A stretch of DNA of 64,000 bases, from NCBI GenBank assembly GCA_028671895.1, contig CM053803.1, positions 45,196,786 to 45,260,785 of the forward strand, in the 5' to 3' direction. Shown here piece after piece: positions 21,287 through 33,553 of the stretch. The notes beneath the pieces were generated by a model. It saw only the letters and a list, made by a program, of their open reading frames with translations. It ran no database searches and was not told where the DNA came from. Within the stretch, counting starts at the first letter, position 1; the number at the start of each line of letters is the position of its first letter. Position numbers and translations under genes: made by a program. This DNA comes from Oenanthe sinensis (Eukaryota; Streptophyta; Magnoliopsida; Apiales; Apiaceae).

Positions 21287-23831
21287 CTGCTCAAGAGATT
21301 ATTGATTTAGTAAGGGTTCTTGACAAGAATCCCAAGTACAAGGTGAAGAATTTGAGAAGTGATAATGGTACTGAGTTCAAAAATAATATCATGAATGATT
21401 TCCGCAAAGACAATGGTATCACTTAACAATTCTCTGCACCAAGGACACCTCAACAAAATGGTGTTGTGGAAAGAAAGAACAGAACTCTCATTGAGGCTGC
21501 AAGAACAATGTTGAGTGAAGAAAAAATTCCCACCTATTTCTGGGATGAAGCAATCAATACAGCCTATTATACTCAAAACAGGACTTTATTCAACAAGGCC
21601 TATGGAAAAACACCCTATGAATTGCTCACAGGAAGGAAACCTACTGTCAATTACTTTCATGTCTTTGGAAGCAAATGATACTACATGAAAGATTAAACAG
21701 AGATCAAAGGAAAATTTGATACTAAAGTACTTGAAGGAATCTTTATGAGGTATGACATTGACAAGACTGCATACAGAGTCTACATCATTGATCACAAGAC
21801 TGTGGAGGAGAGTTTAAATGTCACCTTTGATGAAACACAATTTCCTGGAGTTGAAGGGAGTCAAGAAATAAAACCTTTGGCCATTAAAAATCAAGGCTAC
21901 CTAGAAGATATTGATGAAGATTCACCAAGAATTGATCACATAATTTCTGGTCCAAAATTTTTTCATATCCAGTCTAGAGACAATGAAGGAACTGCTCAAA
22001 CTACTGATTTTTTTGGGAATGTTCCCATGAATAGTGGATTTGAAGAAATTGATGCAGTCAACAGTGCAAGAGCAAAAGATGTTGTCAATCAACAAGGTGT
22101 TGAAGTTCCAGTGATTCTTTAAGAGGAACAAAATGGAACAGAGATCACAATAATGATTTAATCATTGGTGATCTAGGAACTGGAGTGAAAACAAGAAAAA
22201 ATGTTGCTAATGAATGCGTGTACTCTTGTTTCCTTTCCTAAACTGAACCTAAAACTCTAGAAGAAGCATTGAATGATTCAAATTGGATTAATGCCATGTA
22301 AGAAGAGCTTAACCAATTTGAAAGAAGCTGTGTTTGGGAATTGGTACCTAGACTAAAGAACAAATCAATAATAGACACCAAATGAGTTTATAGAAATAAG
22401 ATGGATGATTGTGGTACTGTCACAAGAAACAAAGCAAGGCTGGTGGCAAAAGGTTACTATCAACAGGAAGGGATTGACTATGAAGAAATATTTGCTCCTG
22501 TTGCCAGACCTGAGGCATGGTTTTTCAAATGAATGTTAAGAGTGTTTTCCTTAATGAAGAGTTAGAAGAAGAAGTGTATGTTGAACAGTCCCTAGGCTTT
22601 GAAGATCCAAAAATGAATAATTTTGTGTACAGATTACTCAAGGCATTGTATGGTCTAAAGCAAGCACCAAAGGCTTGGTATGATACTCTTTCCAAGTTTC
22701 TTCTTGATAACAACTTTATAAGAGGGATTGTGGATAAAACTCTATTCTATAAAAAGCATGGAAAGGATATCATTCTAGTTCAAGTATATGTTGATGACAT
22801 TATCTTTGGTTCAAGAAATGAAGATTTATGCAAGAAATTCTCTAAGTTGATGCAGAACAAATATGAGATGAGTATGATGGGTGAATTAGTATTCTTTCTT
22901 GGACTTCAAGTCTATCAAAAAGAAGATGGAATATTTATTTGCCAAACTAAGTATGTCAAGGATCTTTTAAAAAGATTTGATATAGAAGACTCATCTCCTA
23001 CAAAGACTCAAATCTCAACAGCAACTCAACTTGACAAGGATCCAAAAGGAAAGAAGGTGGACAACAAAATGTATAGAGGAATGATTGTCTCTCTCCTCTA
23101 CTTAATAGCTAGCAGGCCTGACATCATGTTTGCAATAGGGTTATGTGCAAGGTTCTAGCCTGATCCAAAGGAGTCTCACTTAACGGCAGTGAAAAAAATT
23201 TAGATACTTGAAAGGCACTCAAAATTTAGGCCTTTGGTATCCTAAAGAATCTGGTTTTAACTTAGTTAGATATTCAGACTCAGACTATGCCTATTGCAGA
23301 ATAGACAGAAAGAGTACATCAGGAAGCTGTCAATATTTAGGAGAAAGATTGGTTTCATGGTTTAGCAAGAAGCAGCATTCAGTGTCAAATTCAACTGCAG
23401 AGGCTGGATACATTGCAGCTGGTAGTTGTTGTGGTCAGTTACTTTGGATGAGGAACCAACTATTGGACTATGGGTTGACTGTGCAAGGAATTCCTATCTT
23501 TTGTGACAACACTAGTGCTGGTAGTTGTTGTGGTCAGTTACTTTGGATGAGGAACCAACAATTGGACTATGGGTTGACTGTGCAAGGAATTCCTATCTTT
23601 TGTGACAACACTAGTGCCATAGTAATTTCTGAGAATCTTGTTCAACACTCCAAAACTAAGCACATTGACATCAGACATCATTTTATTAGAGAGCATGTGG
23701 AGGCAGACACAATAAAGCTGATCTATGTGCCCACAGAGAAATAACTTGCAAATATTGTCACCAAACCATTGGATGAAAAGACATTCAACAGGCTAATGAG
23801 TGAATTGGGCATGTTAAATTTATCATGTTAA
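21287..23831 (+). pseudogene. Element B pol, C-terminal part (integrase core, reverse transcriptase, RNase H)
   Basis: It continues the integrase cut at 5545 (EEA / AQEII), with LRSDNGTEFKN and NGVVERKNRTL as the second and third catalytic positions (to about 21490). Reverse transcriptase follows: ALYGLKQAPKAWYD, YVDDIIFGSRN near 22790 and SRPDIMFAIGLCARF. RNase H motifs are YSDSDYAYC, NSTAEAGYIAAG (the usual AEAEY is AEAGY) and CDNTSA, then the terminal LGMLNL. Stops at about 21424, 21676, 22120 and 23156 and frame changes near 22515 and 23200 disable it. A 99-bp in-frame tandem duplication lies in RNase H. Confidence 0.88.
23418..23615 (+). repeat. 99-bp in-frame tandem duplication in element B RNase H
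   Basis: Copies at 23418-23516 and 23517-23615 are identical except one base (CAACTATTGG versus CAACAATTGG). Each encodes 33 residues from AGSCCGQLL to CDNTS, so one of the RNase H catalytic-region motifs (CDNTS) is present twice. Confidence 0.95.
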
Positions 23832-24530
23832 TGTAATTCTGCTTAATTGATCAAAAATTTAGTTAACTGAATTTCACTGTGAATTAATTGCCTCTTGAGG
23901 TGTTTTGATTTCTGTCATAGTAGAAAAACATGATGATATGTTACTGAGAGGTTAACTAATTTATTTTTAAGTAAATTAATTCATATGAGGTTAATAAAAG
24001 ATACTTTCAAGTTTCTTGACAGTATGTTTTATCCATACTATCATATAGTAATAAGTTACTGTCAAATTCTGTGAATACTTACTGTCACATGATTGAGAAG
24101 TCTTGACAGCATAGTATGCAGGACTGAAACTTACTGTCAAATTTTGTGAAACTTACTATCAGTACTCATTGACAGTATAGTTTTCTAAAACCCCCACATA
24201 ACATACTGTCAACAGTTAATATTAGGGTTATTCATTTATTTTATATATTCTCTAACCACTAATGTTACTATCAAGAGTATTTGTGATTTCTAGCGCATGA
24301 GTTACTGTCAAGGATTGGATCTAGAAGACAACGATCACTTAAAATCATTTATAATTCCTTCTTGACATTTTCTTTTTCACATCATATATATACAAACAGC
24401 TAAAATCTATCACGTTCTTTATTTCTCTTTTAAACTCTCAATTTTCTAACATCCTAAAAACCCTCTATTTTCTCTGTAACATCTTCTCTAAACTGTTCTT
24501 CAATTCTAAACACATTTCAAACTTGTAACC
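23832..24530 (+). other. Element B spacer between pol and env-like frame, TACTGTCA-rich
   Basis: Noncoding, AT-rich. Between about 24000 and 24320 the words TACTGTCA, TTGACAGTA and TTGACAG recur roughly a dozen times in both orientations. The same words fill the B 3' LTR (38570-39110). No gene is seen. Confidence 0.7.
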
Positions 24531-27500
24531 ATGTCTGGACCTCAAGTAGTCTGTACTCTTGCCCAAACCAACTTCACTACCATGATCATAATGGGTGAAG
24601 CTGGAGAAGCCTTCAAACCTTTTATTGGTTTCATGAATAACTCCTTCCTGTCTTATGCCCTCGCAGAAAGTCCTCTACTCGAAATACCAAGACTGTCTCA
24701 ATTATGGACCTCTTCTACATGCGTGGGGGAGTAGGATGCAAGCTCTATAACGTTCCAAATCAATGGTACATCTTACAACATTGATTCCACTCATGTGAAT
24801 GAAGCTCTTCATGTGGAAGCAGGTGAAGGTTTGCTATTTCAGGAGCCTGCAAGTGAAGAATAACTTGCTAAATTCTTCAAGATGATTGGGTACACTGGAC
24901 CCAAGACAAGCCCAAACTATGAGGAATGGTATCCAATAGGAGGAATGGACAGAAAGTATTTGAATAAATAATGGAGCATGGTAATGGATGATGTCAATAG
25001 AGCCATGTCAAGCAAGACAAGTGGTTGAAATGTAGTGTTAGTCTACATCAGGAAGATTGCGCATTCCATGGTGCACAACTATAGAATTGATGTAGGGAAG
25101 CTCCTGATGCCACTATTAAAGCTGGTACTTGGCAAGAAGGAGACAAGGAAGACGGTAATTTATTATCCCAGATTTTTTAGCTTATTATTACTTCTGTTGT
25201 AGGCATAATTAATTTAGATAGTATACAATGCATGGAGTCCCCAACACTAAAGAAAAACACCCATTCTATGTTAGCTAGTAAACCTCTTAACACAAAATTG
25301 GGACTGTTTATTACTGACTTCATGTCTTCAAAAATTAATGATTTGAACTTAAAAATTGTTAGGAACTATAATGTATTTTCTTTGAATGATGAGAATGGTG
25401 TTGACCTCATTATTCCTAACCTACACTCTAAACCATTTGAAGGAGTTCAACCTTCTAGAGTCTCTAAATCTATTAGCCAAGGGTCTGGTTCCTCTCAAAA
25501 GGACTAGGCTCCTAAAAGGAAGGGAATTATAAACCCTGGGCTAGAAACCTTTCCACAAATAGGTGGTGAAACTGCACATGATGCAACAAATAAGGGTGGT
25601 AGTGAGTTCACAGAACCCACAGAGGGTCCTGGTGAGCCTAGGAGAAAAAAAGCAAGGGTACCAATCTCTGTTAACCAGAGTGTGTCCTCTCAAAAGGGCA
25701 CATCTCTTAAAAGGGATCAAAACACATCTCTAGATGTTTCCTCTCAACAGGAGGCATCTATTGAACTTGGCCAGTCTCCCATGGCATTTTCTACAGAGTC
25801 TGCACAACAGGTTGAACACACTCAACTTGAGCCCACACTTAAAGATATACACAATGTAGGGCTAGAACATGTGGAACACACTTCATTCAATTATGGTGCA
25901 TCACATTTTGCCAACATTGAAGAACAAAATGTTGATGCACTATTCCAACAATTGGATGTGACTGATCATAGCAATCCACAAGAACCTTCTACTCAAAGGA
26001 TGGAAGAGATTAATGTCACGGCCTCTGTAGCTGTTAATGACAAATTTGTTGTCAATCCTCATGACAGTAACTTATCAAAAGATGTTGTCAACTCTCCAAC
26101 TCAAGACATAAACTCTCCAATTGCCACTTCTTCAAATGATGGTGATTCTGCTATCATCTCAACACTACTGAAGGTAAAATCTAAACCTTATGTGCAAGTT
26201 ATACATGCTCAGTCTCTTGTACCTAGGATGAGTGAAGGTGAGAAAAAAAATAAGAGAAAAAGAAAAAAGAGAAGTGAGCCTAAAAAATTAGAGAGGTAGG
26301 GAAAGACCCTGGCAAAAGGAGAGGGTCTTGAGCATGGCCAGAAAATAAAAGAGAACACCCAAATTTCTAAAGCAATAGGCCTTGAGAGTGAGTTTGTGAG
26401 GAGTGATGACATCACTCAGAAAAAATCAGAGTGTGTGAGTACCCCAACAGCCCCTGGTTCTAAACAAGCTGATTAAAGATTGAAATCCCTTTCAAGGAAA
26501 GTTACCACATTTTCTAAGCAGGTGGCAACTGTGGGGTGGAATCTGGTCAAGCTGGTAGCCAAGATGGAGCAGTTTTAAAAATGCATGAATGATGGCTTCC
26601 AGACTGTATTTGCTAAATGAAGGAGATTAAGACTCAATTGACAATCCTTGCAGCTGCCAACTCAACTAAGGGGGGAAAGGTTGGTGATGCTGAAGTGTGT
26701 GTAGCTAAGAAGGTTGTGAAAGTAAGAAAGAGTAATAAGGAGAAAGAGAATTATGCATCTCAGGGAGAGGAGAGCCAATTGGCATTACTATCTAAGGTGG
26801 CCACTGAGATTGATGAACAGATTGGAGGACATAAAGTGGAGAAAGGTATTGTGATTAAGGAGAGTGTTATGAAGGCCCCTGCTCATGCATCTGCTGAGGG
26901 GAAGGAAAAACTATTCAAGGATGATGCTGATGATTTTATTGTTTGAAAAAAAAAAAGGAAGACTTAAATGATTAAGAAACATCTTTACTAATGGTGGATG
27001 AAAATGAGAACAACGGGGTGTTTCAAGATTCAAGCTTCAATGATAGAATCAATGCTCTAAGAAACTTTTCCAATAGGGATCCCATGAAATTTTCTGAAGA
27101 AATGAGAGAGTCAACAGTTGGAGCAGCTTTAATGGTCTCTAAGAGTAACAAATGGGTGATCACTGTTAGGACTAAAAGAGGTTTCAGTTGGTACATCAGC
27201 ATAGGGTATTTGAGTAGACAAGAGATTGCAGTAATTGAAGCCATAAAGCTAAAAATCAAGACAGACAAATCCTGGCTCAATGAAAATCTGAAGAGAATTT
27301 TACAAAGAATGGTGGTTGAAAAGTTGCCTGAAATTACTTTCAATCCCATTTGTATTATGTTTAGCAGCTCAACAGATGAAAAATACAGGTCAATGAACTT
27401 GGACATGATTAGTTTATGCAGACCTAGGTCTATAAAAGAGGCTTTCAATTATTTTAATAAATTGCCAAGAACTAAAGATATGAGTGAAGTGTTAAGGGTG

Positions 27501-28112
27501 TTGACAGCAAATTCAAAGTCACTGTCAAAAGAAGTGAGGGAAGAGTTATTGTCAAAGAAAATTTCATTATCCAAAAACTACAAGAAGGCAAGGGCTGAAA
27601 GACCTAAGCCTCATTCAAGCAGGAAGTTTAGAAGAAAGGGTTGGAAGCTGTTAACTAAGACAATGCATGAAGAATGTCTTGATGTTAGGAGACCCACCAT
27701 CAATAACATGGCTGAGTCAAAAGCAGAATTAATCACCTAGGTTTTTGTTGAATGGACTGAGTTAAACTCTCTGAGCAGGATAAATATCTTCTATGCTACT
27801 GGTGAGGTTGAAGCTATGGATATGAATTGAAGGAAGCCCCTTATTTTATGGTGAGAAGGATGCTTCCAATCATTAAAGGTTTAAATATTATGATTCAGGT
27901 TTTCAGGAGGATACTGATTAGAAAATTCTTGGAGTTAATGGAAACTTTCAAACCTCATCCTTTGGATTCCAATGATGCTAAAGAACCTGAGACTACAGTA
28001 TACTCAGATGGAGTAATATTTGAAAATGAAGATGGAGTCAAAGAATTCTGGAGTATAGATTCTTTGAAGGATAAAAACACTGAACTTCTAGTGAAGCTAG
28101 TGAAGAAACTTC
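24531..28112 (+). pseudogene. Element B env-like gene, first part
   Basis: The start MSGPQVVCTLAQTNF is followed by a short motif resembling the C env-like N-terminus (a hydrophobic region, then LSQLWTSS). Stops and frame changes follow almost at once (24733, then many). Recognisable pieces are a serine/threonine-rich acidic region (25682-26299, ending in a basic KKNKRKRKKRSEPKK stretch), a region around 26617-26946, and a charged region 26991-27740. The frame is cut at 28112 by element D and resumes after it. Function unknown; there is no clear membrane segment. The identification rests on position after pol and on general likeness to the C frame. Confidence 0.65.
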
Positions 28113-29676
28113 TGAAGGTAATTTTTAGAGGTGCGGAAGCGTGATATAACAATTATTTGCCGTAAAAACCATATATATGATCGCATATAATCATATAAAA
28201 CCAAGATGGAATCGAAACCTTACCTTTAAAGCGATCCAAGTGTGTGAACAAGAGATCCTAGCAGCTACTTCTCAGAGTGTGAAGTACTCTACCTGTATCC
28301 ACCAAGAATTCTTCCTTTGATGAAGATCTTCAAATAATTTCTAAAACTTATTTTAGAGAGAAGTGAGAGAGTGAGAGATGGAGGCTAGTGTTTTCTCAAA
28401 AACTAAAAGTTCCCCTTTAGAATGAAGCATCTCATTCTATTTATAGGACTATCCTAGGGCTTTTCCATAAATAATATATCAATATATATTATTATATTAA
28501 ACCCCATATTTTATAAAATGCATTAATAATAATTAAAACTATTTTAATCATTATTTTCTTTTTCTAAACTATTTAGAAAATAATTCTCTCTCTCATAATT
28601 TAAATCTTTTCATCAAAGAAAATATTCTTTTATGGTGTGACCATGTAGGTTCAATATTAAGCCGGTAGTAGAAATAAATAATAATAAACTTTTTATTTAT
28701 TATTTATATGAATTCTAATAATTCATTAAATATAATTAACTGATTAATTATATTTATTCTACATCGTGAGTGATACTTCTCAACATATCGCGACTATCCG
28801 GATAATATGAATTCACTGCCAAGAACCTGTCAGTGACTAGTTACCGTACAATCAATTCCTTCCACCCTACAATATCCCGATTAAATACAAGGCATGGAAC
28901 TCGTGTCAAGCCTATCAAGTTTAATCATATGTTTTCTTATTCATAATGCAAAGTTCATATTAATGCAAATTAGAAACTCCTTTCTAATTTCATTAACTCT
29001 GGCTAGAGATTCCAGAACTCGCATACTAAGAATAACATGGGATATTCTCTTCCTATACTGGAAGGGGTGGATCCTCTATTGACGTTAACTATCTCCATAC
29101 ACAAATCCCTATGCCGGGAATAGACCTAATGGATGTCCTTGAGACTAAGGACTAAACCAAAATATAGTTCATTATATACAAGATAACTTTAACGATCTCA
29201 AGTCTAAGGATACTTGCACAACTATCACTTAGTGAACAACTATTGACACATGAGTAAACTCCATTAGTTGTTCAATTTATCGAGTCACGTTCAGTGAACT
29301 TATTCCTTAATAAGCACCTGCATACTAGCTATAGTGTCACCACACAAATGCCTATGAGAACAAACATCCTCCTTAAAGGAGCAAGCATAGTATGTACCAA
29401 TCTTTGCGGATTCACTAACTTCCAATTAGTTATCCTATGATCAGGAATTGTTTAAGTCAAGAGTTATCATCTTCTAGATCTCACTATTATAATCTCATTA
29501 TAATTCTAGAAGCTTCACTCTAAATTATGGAACATCTTATTTAAGACACTTTAAACAGATAAAGCCCGTAATAAAAACAAATAAGTCTTTTATTAATATT
29601 AATGAAATCAAATAAGAATACAAGAAATTTCTTCCTAACTCATCATACATGATTGGATTTAGGACAAACACTTTCA
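28113..29676 (-). repeat. Element D 3' LTR
   Basis: It is 1,564 bp, reading TGAAAG...CTTCA on the minus strand. It aligns end to end with the LTR at 35810-37375. By eye I count roughly 20 differences, mostly transitions plus small indels, so the two LTRs are close to 99 percent identical and the insertion is fairly recent. Confidence 0.93.
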
Positions 29677-29690
29677 ATCTCCCACTTGGA
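29677..29690 (-). other. Element D polypurine tract
   Basis: On the minus strand the sequence reads CCAAGTGGGAGATT directly before the 3' LTR, the expected purine-rich primer for second-strand synthesis. Confidence 0.75.
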
Positions 29691-29750
29691 CTAAAGCCAA
29701 TTACCCTGGTATGTAATACCCATATTCATTTTATAATGATCAAAATGAAT

Positions 29751-32700
29751 CTAAGACAACGGCTTTGTAAGTGGGTCTGCTATGTTGTTATGTGTGTCAA
29801 CTCTCTCTATTTTGACATCTCCCCTTTCAATGATCTCCCTAATCAAATGAAAGTGCCGCAAAACATGTTTGGAATTTTTATGAGACCTAGGTTCCTTGGC
29901 TTGTGCTATTGCTGCATTGTTATCACAATACAATACAATAGGCTCCTCAACACTAGGAACAACTCCCAACTTATAAACAAATTTCCTCATCCAAACGGCT
30001 TCTTTTGCAGCCTCACTTGCAGCTATATACTCTGCTTCCGCTGTGGAGTCAGCCGTTGTAGACTGTTTGGAACTCTTCCAACTAATCGCACCGCCATTCA
30101 GAGTAAACACGTACCCTGACATAGATTTGCTATCATCAAATTCTGATTGAAAACTAGAGTCGGTATAACCTTCTATTATCAACTCAGAACCACCAAAAAT
30201 AAGAAAAATATCCTTAGTCCTTCGCAAGTACTTAAGGATGTTCTTTACTGCTTTCCAGTGATCTTCACCTGGATCAGACTGATATCTGCTCGTCACACTG
30301 ATTGAATGAGCAACATCAGGCCTAGTACATATCATCGCGTACATGATAGATCCTATTGTTGAAGCATAAGGAATCTTACTCATACGCTCTCTTTCCTCAG
30401 GTGTCTTAGGAGACATCTTCTCGGAAAGGGACACTCCATGGCTCATCGGCATGAGACCTCTCTTGGAGTTTTCCATGCTAAATCTTTTAAGCACTTTCTC
30501 GATGTATGTACCTTGGGTAAGACCTATCTCTATAGATCTTTATACCGAGAATGTAGGATGTTTCTCCCAAGTCTTTCATAGTGAAGTTCTTTGATAGCCA
30601 CACTTTGACTGATTGAAGCATCGGTATATCATTTCCTATAAGAAGTATGTCATCCACATACAACACAAGAAATGTTACCGCACTCCCACTAACCTTCTTG
30701 TAGATACATGGTTCATCTATGTTTTTGATAAAACCAAACTCTTTGATTGTCTCATCAAAACGGATGTTCCATCTACGAGAAGCTTGCCTCAATCCATATA
30801 TGGTTCGTAGCAGCTTACACACTAGGTGTTCATTCCCTTTGGAAACAAAACCCTCTGGCTGTGTCATATACACTTCCTCTTCAAGTTTCCCATTGAGGAA
30901 GGCCGTTTCACGTCCATTTGCCAGATCTCATAGTCATAGTAAGCAGCAATCGCAACCAAAATCCGAATTGATTTAAGCAGGGCTACAGGCGAAAAAGTTT
31001 CATCAAAGTCAATCCCTTGCCTTTGTTTGAATCCTTTTTCCACGAGCCTGGCCTTATAGGTCTCCACCCTACAGGTTTCACATTCTTGGGTGCTTCAACC
31101 AAAGTCCATACTTGGTTGGTATACATAGAATCCATTTCGGATTTCATGGCACTCAGCCATTTCTCTGAGTCAATACTACTTATAGCCTCATTATAGGTCA
31201 TTGGGTCGTCATCATCAACGATTGTTAACTCATTGTCATTCTCAATGACAAGGCCATAATACCTCTCAGGTTGGCGAGACACTCTCTCTGACCTACGAAT
31301 GGGCTGTTACACAGAAGGTTGTTCAGTCTGAACAGGTGTTTCCTCTTGAACTATAGTAGTTTGTGTTTCTTGAACTTCATTAAGTTCTATTTTGCTCCCA
31401 CTGTTTCCTTCAAGGATAAACTGCTTTTCCAAGAAGGTAGCATGTCTGGAGACAAACACCCTATGATCGGTGTAAAAGTAATACCCTAAAGTCTCTTTAG
31501 GATATCCCACAAATCTATATTTTACAGATCGAGATTCCAGTTTATTAGGGTCAACTTTCTTGACATAAGTTGGACATCCCCATATCTTAACGTGTTTAAG
31601 ACTCGGCTTCCTTTCTTTCCATATCTCATACGGAGTTTGAGGAACAGATTTGGAGGGCACCTTATTCAGTAAATATGCTGAGGTTTTCAATGCATAACCC
31701 CATAGGAATACTAGAAGATCTGCATAGCTCATTATGGATCGAACCATGTCTAACAAAGTTCGATTTCTCCTTTCTGATACTCCATTTAATTGTGGAGTAT
31801 ATGGAGAAGTCCATTGAGAGACTATACCATTTTCTTTGAGATAATCTAGAAACTCTCCATTCAAGTATTCACCACCTCGATCTGATCGAAGGGTTTTAAT
31901 ACTATGTTTGGTTTATTTCTCTACTTCATACTTATATTCTTTGAACTTTTCAAAGGCTTCAGATTTGTGTTTCATCAAATACACATATCCGAATCTAGAT
32001 CGATCATCTGTGAAAGTAATGAAGTACGAAAAACCACCCATGGCTTGTGTAGACATCGGTCCACATACATCTGTGTGTACCAATCCTAGCAAATCTACAG
32101 CCTTTTCTCCATGTCCACTAAATGGAGATTTGGTCATTTTTCCCAATAGACAAGACTCGCATGTAGGATATGATTCAAAATCAAAAGGTTCAAGTAACCC
32201 TTCCTTATGCAATGTCCGTAGTCTATTTTCACTAATATGACCAAGTCTGCAGTGCCATAAATAGGTGAGATTTTCATCATCCCTTTTCCTTTTACTAGTA
32301 TGTTCAACTTGTAGTAAACTATGCTCTACGTCACATACATACAGACCATTATTTAAAATACCACTACCATAAAGAACATTATCTCTAAGAATTGAACATT
32401 CATTATTCTTAATAATAAACGAAAATCCAGCCTTGTCTAACATGGGAATAGAAATAATATTCCTCACAATCGAGGGAACAAAATAACAATTATTTAAAAC
32501 AATAGTCTTGCCCGTAGGCATATGTAAATCAAATAATCTTACAGATACAGCAGCAACTCTTGATCCATTGCCCATCCGCAGAATAACCTCCTCTTCCTCA
32601 AGAGTCCTACTATCCCTTAGTCCCTGCAATGAATTGCAAATGTGAGAACCACAGGCGGTATCTAACACCCAGGTAGAAATTTGATTTAGGGACATGTTTA

Positions 32701-33553
32701 CTTCAATCATAAACATACCTGAGCCAGAAGCGGCAGTCTCACTACCCTTCTTCTTCTTCAGTTCTGCAAGGTAAACCTTACAGTTCCTCTTCCAGTTCCT
32801 CACCTTGTTACAGTGAAAGCAAACAGCTTTGCTTTTGGGGTCTTCAGCTTTTGGTGGAACTGGCTTCTTCTCACCTACTTTCTTCTTCTTGGGAGGGTTC
32901 CACTTCCTTTTCTTGGAAGTGGATCCACCACCAATCAGAAGAACAAAACCTTTCTTAGAGGGAAAGTTCGACTCAGTAGTCTTCAACATGTTATGGAGTT
33001 CAGGCAGGCTGACATCCAATTTGTTCATGTGAAAGTTCACAACAAACTGCGAGAACGAATCTGGGAGTGATTGCAAGACCAAGTCTTGGCTCAACTCCCC
33101 ATCCATGACAAAACCAAGTTGCCCAAGACGCTCAATCAGATTGATTATCTTAAGCACATGATCATTCACAGATGATCCCTCCGACATTCTACAACGGAAT
33201 AGCTCCCTCGATATCTCATATCGAGCAGTCCTGCTTTGTACATCATACAACTCTTGTAGGTGTACCAGAATGGCATAAGCATCCATGTTCTCATGCTGTT
33301 TTTGCAGCTCAGAGTTCATAGATGCCAGCATGATGCACTGAGCAACATTTGCTTCATCCATCCACTTCCTGTAAGTTACATGCTCATCATTATGAGCATC
33401 TTCAGCAGGAGCATTGGGTACTGGTGAGTTCAGCACATAGTCCAACTTCTCAGCCCTAAGAACAATTCTCAGGTTTCGAAGCCAATCAGCAAAGTTTGGA
33501 CCAGTCAACTTGTGAGCATCTAGTATGCTTCGTAGTGATAGTGTAGAAGACAT
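29751..33553 (-). pseudogene. Element D gag-pol polyprotein
   Basis: It starts at 33553 (MSSTLSLRSILD) and runs leftward as one gag-pol frame. Gag residues 1-190 are the capsid-like domain. The zinc knuckle reads CFHCNKVRNWKRNC, with the zinc-binding histidine replaced by asparagine. Protease is VLDTACGSHIC (usual DTG is DTA). The integrase zinc region is WHCRLGHIS...CESCLLGK. The integrase core has VHTDVCGPM and, after a TAA near 31911, a glutamate motif NGVSERRNRTL. Reverse transcriptase has YVDDILLIG (about 30650). RNase H has GYTDSSF, STAEAEYIAAS and CDNNAAI and ends ADPLTKPLS. Breaks include a stop near 31304, a small deletion after NVKPVG near 31085, and frame changes near 31060, 30880 and 30490. 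It would act as the element's replication polyprotein if intact. Confidence 0.9.

Noticed and set aside
24531..24734. Host gene start (MSGPQVV...) after element B pol
   Set aside because: Position after pol, likeness to the C env-like N-terminus and continuation into the B polypurine tract and LTR show that it belongs to B.
28894..29082. Small frame repeated at 36593-36781, possible gene family
   Set aside because: Both copies are the same place in the two LTRs of element D and lie antisense to it.
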